Assembly: GCF_026672255.1 (NCBI RefSeq)
Contig: NZ_JAPOHA010000011.1
Span: 42,492 to 106,491, forward strand
DNA from: Caproiciproducens galactitolivorans
GTDB lineage: Bacteria > Bacillota > Clostridia > Oscillospirales > Acutalibacteraceae
Length of the DNA: 64,000 nucleotides
Direction of reading: 5' to 3'
Part shown: one piece after another, positions 61,137-64,000 of the stretch
How the letters are laid out: every line of letters starts with the position of its first letter
Numbering within the stretch: position 1 is the stretch's first letter
The notes under the pieces: model-generated
Told to the model about the DNA's origin: nothing
What the model saw: only the letters and a program-made list of their open reading frames with translations
Databases searched by the model: none
Translations under genes and position numbers: made by a program

Positions 61137-62771
61137 ATGGCAATTACAGATTTTCTTGAAAAAAACGCAAAGCTTTATCCCTCGGAAATCAGTTTGGTGG
61201 AAATCAATCCGGCAAACCAGCCGGACCGTGCGGTTACATGGCGGGAATATAATTTAATTGAATCAGGTTCCTCCGAGAAATATCGCCGTGAAATGACTTG
61301 GAAGGAATTCGATATAAAAGCGAACCGGTTCGCGAACCTCCTTCTTACCCGCGGAATTCAGAAAGGGGATAAGGTGGCAATTCTTCTGATGAACTGTCTG
61401 GAATGGCTGCCGATTTATTTCGGCATCTTAAAGACCGGGGCGCTTGCGGTGCCGATGAATTACCGGTATACATCCGAAGAAATCAAGTATTGTCTGGAAC
61501 TGGCGGAAGTAAATACCCTGGTGTTCGGCCCGGAATTTATTGGACGTGTCGAGCAGGTGTTTGATCATCTGCACGGGGTGAAAACCTTTTTCTATGTCGG
61601 AGAGAATAAGCCGACTTTTGCCGACAGCTACGACAAGCTTGTGCCGTACTGCTCGTCTACCGCGCCGGCGGTTGACCTGAAAGACGAGGATGACGCGGCG
61701 ATTTATTTTTCTTCCGGCACGACCGGATTTCCAAAAGCGATTCTTCATTCGCACAGGGCGTTGATTTCCTCCTGCCTTACGGAGCAGAATCATCATTCGC
61801 AAACGCATGAGGATGTATTTTTGTGTATCCCTCCGCTTTATCATACCGGCGCGAAAATGCACTGGTTCGGCAGCCTTTTGACCGGGGGGAAAGCGGTTAT
61901 CCTTCGCGGCGTGAAACCCGAATGGATTTTACAGGCGGTTTCTGAAGAGAAGGCCACGATCGTCTGGCTGCTGGTCCCCTGGGCGCAGGATATTCTGGAT
62001 GCGATAGAGCACGGGGACATTCGCCTTCAGGATTACCGGCTGGATCAGTGGCGGCTGATGCACATCGGCGCACAGCCCGTTCCGCCCAGCTTGATCCGGC
62101 GCTGGAAAAGTGTCTTTCCGAAACATCTCTATGACACCAATTACGGACTCAGCGAATCCATTGGGCCGGGATGTGTGCATCTTGGCGTTGAAAACATACA
62201 TAAAGTAGGCGCAATCGGCAAGGCAGGCTATCTTTGGGAAACCGCGATTGTGGATGATAAGGGTGAACAGGTTCGGCAGGGAGAAGTGGGCGAACTGATT
62301 GTAAAAGGCCCCGGCGTAATGAAATGTTACTTCAACAATCCGGAAGCAACTGCGGAAACGCTGAAAAACGGATGGCTTTTTACCGGCGATATGGCCCGGA
62401 TGGATGAGGACGGCTTTATTTATCTGGTTGACCGCAAGAAGGACGTCATTATCAGCGGGGGAGAGAACCTCTATCCCGTGCAGATCGAAGACTTTTTACG
62501 CGCCCATCCTGCGGTGAAAGACGTTGCCGTTATCGGCCTTCCGGACGACCGCCTTGGCGAAATTGCCGCGGCTATCATAGAACTGAAACAGGACGCTTCC
62601 TGCAGCGAGGAGGATATTCGGACATTTTGTATGGACCTTCCGCGCTATAAAAGGCCGCGAAAGATTATTTTTGCAAACGTGCCGAGAAATCCTACCGGGA
62701 AAATCGAAAAGCCCCGCCTGCGCGAAATTTATTGCGGCAAGCGTTTAGTGGAAGCGGAAACGACAAAATAA
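61137..62771 (+). CDS. AMP-forming acyl-CoA ligase
   Basis: A 544-residue ANL-superfamily enzyme that activates a carboxylic acid through an acyl-adenylate. The P-loop is 'YFSSGTTGFPKAILHSH' (about residue 198), 'YDTNYGLSESIGPG' is the A5 motif and 'LFTGDMARMDEDGFIYLVDR' the A7/A8 hinge. The catalytic C-terminal Lys is in 'PTGKIEKP'. A segment near residues 35-60 contains two Trp-Lys/Arg-Glu motifs ('TWREY' and 'TWKEF'), as in some clostridial homologues. Substrate unknown; fatty or aromatic acids are possible. It has no operon partner. Confidence 0.9.
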   Translation: MAITDFLEKNAKLYPSEISLVEINPANQPDRAVTWREYNLIESGSSEKYRREMTWKEFDIKANRFANLLLTRGIQKGDKVAILLMNCLEWLPIYFGILKTGALAVPMNYRYTSEEIKYCLELAEVNTLVFGPEFIGRVEQVFDHLHGVKTFFYVGENKPTFADSYDKLVPYCSSTAPAVDLKDEDDAAIYFSSGTTGFPKAILHSHRALISSCLTEQNHHSQTHEDVFLCIPPLYHTGAKMHWFGSLLTGGKAVILRGVKPEWILQAVSEEKATIVWLLVPWAQDILDAIEHGDIRLQDYRLDQWRLMHIGAQPVPPSLIRRWKSVFPKHLYDTNYGLSESIGPGCVHLGVENIHKVGAIGKAGYLWETAIVDDKGEQVRQGEVGELIVKGPGVMKCYFNNPEATAETLKNGWLFTGDMARMDEDGFIYLVDRKKDVIISGGENLYPVQIEDFLRAHPAVKDVAVIGLPDDRLGEIAAAIIELKQDASCSEEDIRTFCMDLPRYKRPRKIIFANVPRNPTGKIEKPRLREIYCGKRLVEAETTK

Positions 62772-63001
62772 AACAGAGCGTTTTTTTCTATTAAATTATT
62801 ATCACTTATTACTTATCACCTTTGTAATATGGAAATTGAGAATTTCTATTCATCTACCTGGTCTAAAAGTCACCCCACAGGTGGCTGTAACATCCGTGAA
62901 ATCAGCCAAATTCAAGGTTTCTTTGGTGTTTGTGTAGGTACACCGCATATAATTTTACTATTTTATTCTCATCAACATGAATGCTCGCCTTTTTAAATAT
63001 T

Positions 63002-63352
63002 TTAGCTATACCACAACTCATCAGAAATAACATCCGAAGCGGAAACTGTACTTTCACTTATTTTTATATTCCATTCACCAATAAATAATTCGATATAATT
63101 AATTAAATCTGACACATACTTCGAATCAACCACAAAAACACGCTGCTCGTTCCATATTTTTTTTATTTTGACATCTAATGCTAAATCTTCTTTTATGTGA
63201 TCAAGAAAGTCAAATAGCATTAATTTAAAGCAAATATTATATCCGTCAAGAATAACTGAAACTAGTGTTTGTTTTCCTTCGCTTGTTTGTTTAATTCTTA
63301 AACCATCTTTTCTAAACCATTTAGTTTCTTCTTTTTCTCTTTCTAAATCCAT
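63002..63352 (-). CDS. Hypothetical protein, probable immunity protein
   Basis: A 116-residue acidic, soluble protein ('FKLMLFDFLDHIKEDLALDV', 'VSDLINYIELFIGEWNIKIS'), without signal or membrane segment. AAAGGGGG precedes the ATG. It starts 11 nt after the end of the toxin-like gene and is AT-rich like it. The position, size and acidity fit a cognate immunity protein; I do not recognise the family. Confidence 0.6.
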   Translation of the reverse strand: MDLEREKEETKWFRKDGLRIKQTSEGKQTLVSVILDGYNICFKLMLFDFLDHIKEDLALDVKIKKIWNEQRVFVVDSKYVSDLINYIELFIGEWNIKISESTVSASDVISDELWYS

Positions 63353-63363
63353 AATGTCCCCCT

Positions 63364-64000
63364 TTAATTTTCTATTCCTAAAATCACATTCATACCTTTA
63401 TTCACCTTGACACTTGAATAAATCACATCTTCATACGAACCATATTTTTCGTATAATTGCTGCACAGTTGGACCTTTTTTTTGCCCATATTCAAGAAGGT
63501 TTCTCTCATATAATTTCTCAAGATTATCATAATCCCCTCTCTCAATATAGGAGTTTATTCTATCCATGTTTCTTTGGTTCACTTTCATTTCAGCAATTTC
63601 TCGCATGTTTTTTCCTTCTGTCAAATAATTATCAACTTCTACACTCAATTTTGCCTTCTTTGCTTCCATTGCTTCTAAATATTCAAGCCTGGCTGCCTTT
63701 GCCTTGGCTACTTCATCTGCATTACTCCAGTCTATATCAAACTGGTCTAAAGAAGAACCTTGCTTTGGTCTATATCCATAAACCGCATCTGGGTCTGAAA
63801 CAACATCCTTTGCAATTTTAGGGTCGTCTAAAAGACTCATCTTACTTCCACCATTACCCGCCCCCTCAGCAACCTCTTTCGCTTCTTTTCCAACTATTTC
63901 AGGATTCTCTATGGTTCTTACTTCATTGATTACACTTTTAGCCAACCCTTTCTCCGCATACTTTGCTATCCCTGCAAATATTACTTCTCCAGCAGCTATG
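63364..64000 (-). CDS. C-terminal part of a probable polymorphic toxin (runs off the window)
   Basis: The frame is open to the window edge, so the gene continues beyond 64000. Upstream of the first internal start the reading continues 'IAAGEVIFAGIAKYAEKG'. The visible 211 residues contain 'DPDAVYGYRPKQGSSLDQFD', a linker pattern I associate with the C-terminal modules of RHS/WXG-type polymorphic toxins. A helical domain follows ('NYLTEGKNMREIAEMKVNQR', 'GPTVQQLYEKYGSYEDVI'), ending 'MNVILGIEN'. No nuclease motif is obvious. A small gene follows at once, as expected for toxin/immunity pairs. Confidence 0.6.
   Translation of the reverse strand, partial: IAAGEVIFAGIAKYAEKGLAKSVINEVRTIENPEIVGKEAKEVAEGAGNGGSKMSLLDDPKIAKDVVSDPDAVYGYRPKQGSSLDQFDIDWSNADEVAKAKAARLEYLEAMEAKKAKLSVEVDNYLTEGKNMREIAEMKVNQRNMDRINSYIERGDYDNLEKLYERNLLEYGQKKGPTVQQLYEKYGSYEDVIYSSVKVNKGMNVILGIEN

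Overview
The window looks like the chromosome of an endospore-forming Clostridia species, probably of the Oscillospirales/Ruminococcaceae type. The sporulation genes spo0A and spoIVB sit next to each other. The hprK–PHP–murB–rapZ–whiA cluster, a ribD-ribE-ribBA-ribH operon behind an FMN riboswitch, a rubredoxin-fused flavin reductase and three collagen-like (exosporium-type) proteins all fit this assignment. Genus is not determined. Base composition is balanced over most of the window and clearly AT-richer at about 53.1-56.4 kb and 62.8-64 kb, which I read as acquired DNA. Many genes use TTG or GTG starts placed behind strong AGGAGG-like sites, so several starts given here are shorter than the longest open frame.

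Layout. 0-5 kb: a flavodoxin, then a LysR regulator divergent from an MFS transporter plus acyl-CoA:acetate-type CoA-transferase. This unit is bracketed by a 47-bp direct repeat whose right copy is the 3' end and terminator of tRNA-Ser(GCU), so it looks like a tRNA-targeted islet. 5-12 kb: two tRNA-Ser genes, a DUF421/DUF4363 pair, three glycosyltransferases and a radical SAM protein. 12-16 kb: murE-murF and a secreted NlpC/P60 hydrolase. 16-20.5 kb: a polyamine ABC transporter potABCD behind a structured leader. 20.7-28.5 kb: spoIVB, spo0A, a thioesterase, ispD-ispF, a DUF3343/cysteine-desulfurase pair and cdaA-cdaR for cyclic di-AMP. 28.6-37.7 kb: hprK, PHP phosphatase, murB, rapZ, whiA, dnaE, pfkA. 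37.8-41.5 kb: the riboflavin operon. 41.6-53 kb: D,D-carboxypeptidase, a UPF0180 protein, tRNA-Ala, nth, a TraX-like protein, glyA, rarA, a high-molecular-weight rubredoxin, galM, a ROK glucokinase, a sugar-phosphate transferase, a 57-residue acidic protein, an M23 peptidase and tRNA-Leu.

The AT-rich stretch after tRNA-Leu holds a stand-alone DUF262 protein convergent with a DEDDh exonuclease carrying a BRCT domain, a possible small defence locus. It is followed by a slipin (SPFH) gene and by three tandem minus-strand genes that share an N-terminal domain of about 80 residues. Two of these continue as Gly-X-Y collagen repeats with a BclA-like C-terminus, and the third continues as a Pro/Cys repeat. 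An acyl-CoA ligase follows. The window ends inside the C-terminal part of what looks like a polymorphic toxin, with a probable immunity gene 11 bp downstream.

Functionally, the core is cell-envelope construction (MurB/E/F, hydrolases, carboxypeptidase, glycosyltransferases, c-di-AMP control), sporulation, and central and cofactor metabolism. The most interesting parts are the collagen-like paralog cluster, the tRNA-Ser islet with its dense operator region, the potA leader RNA, and the toxin/immunity and DUF262/exonuclease accessory modules. No rRNA, CRISPR array, transposase or integrase was seen.
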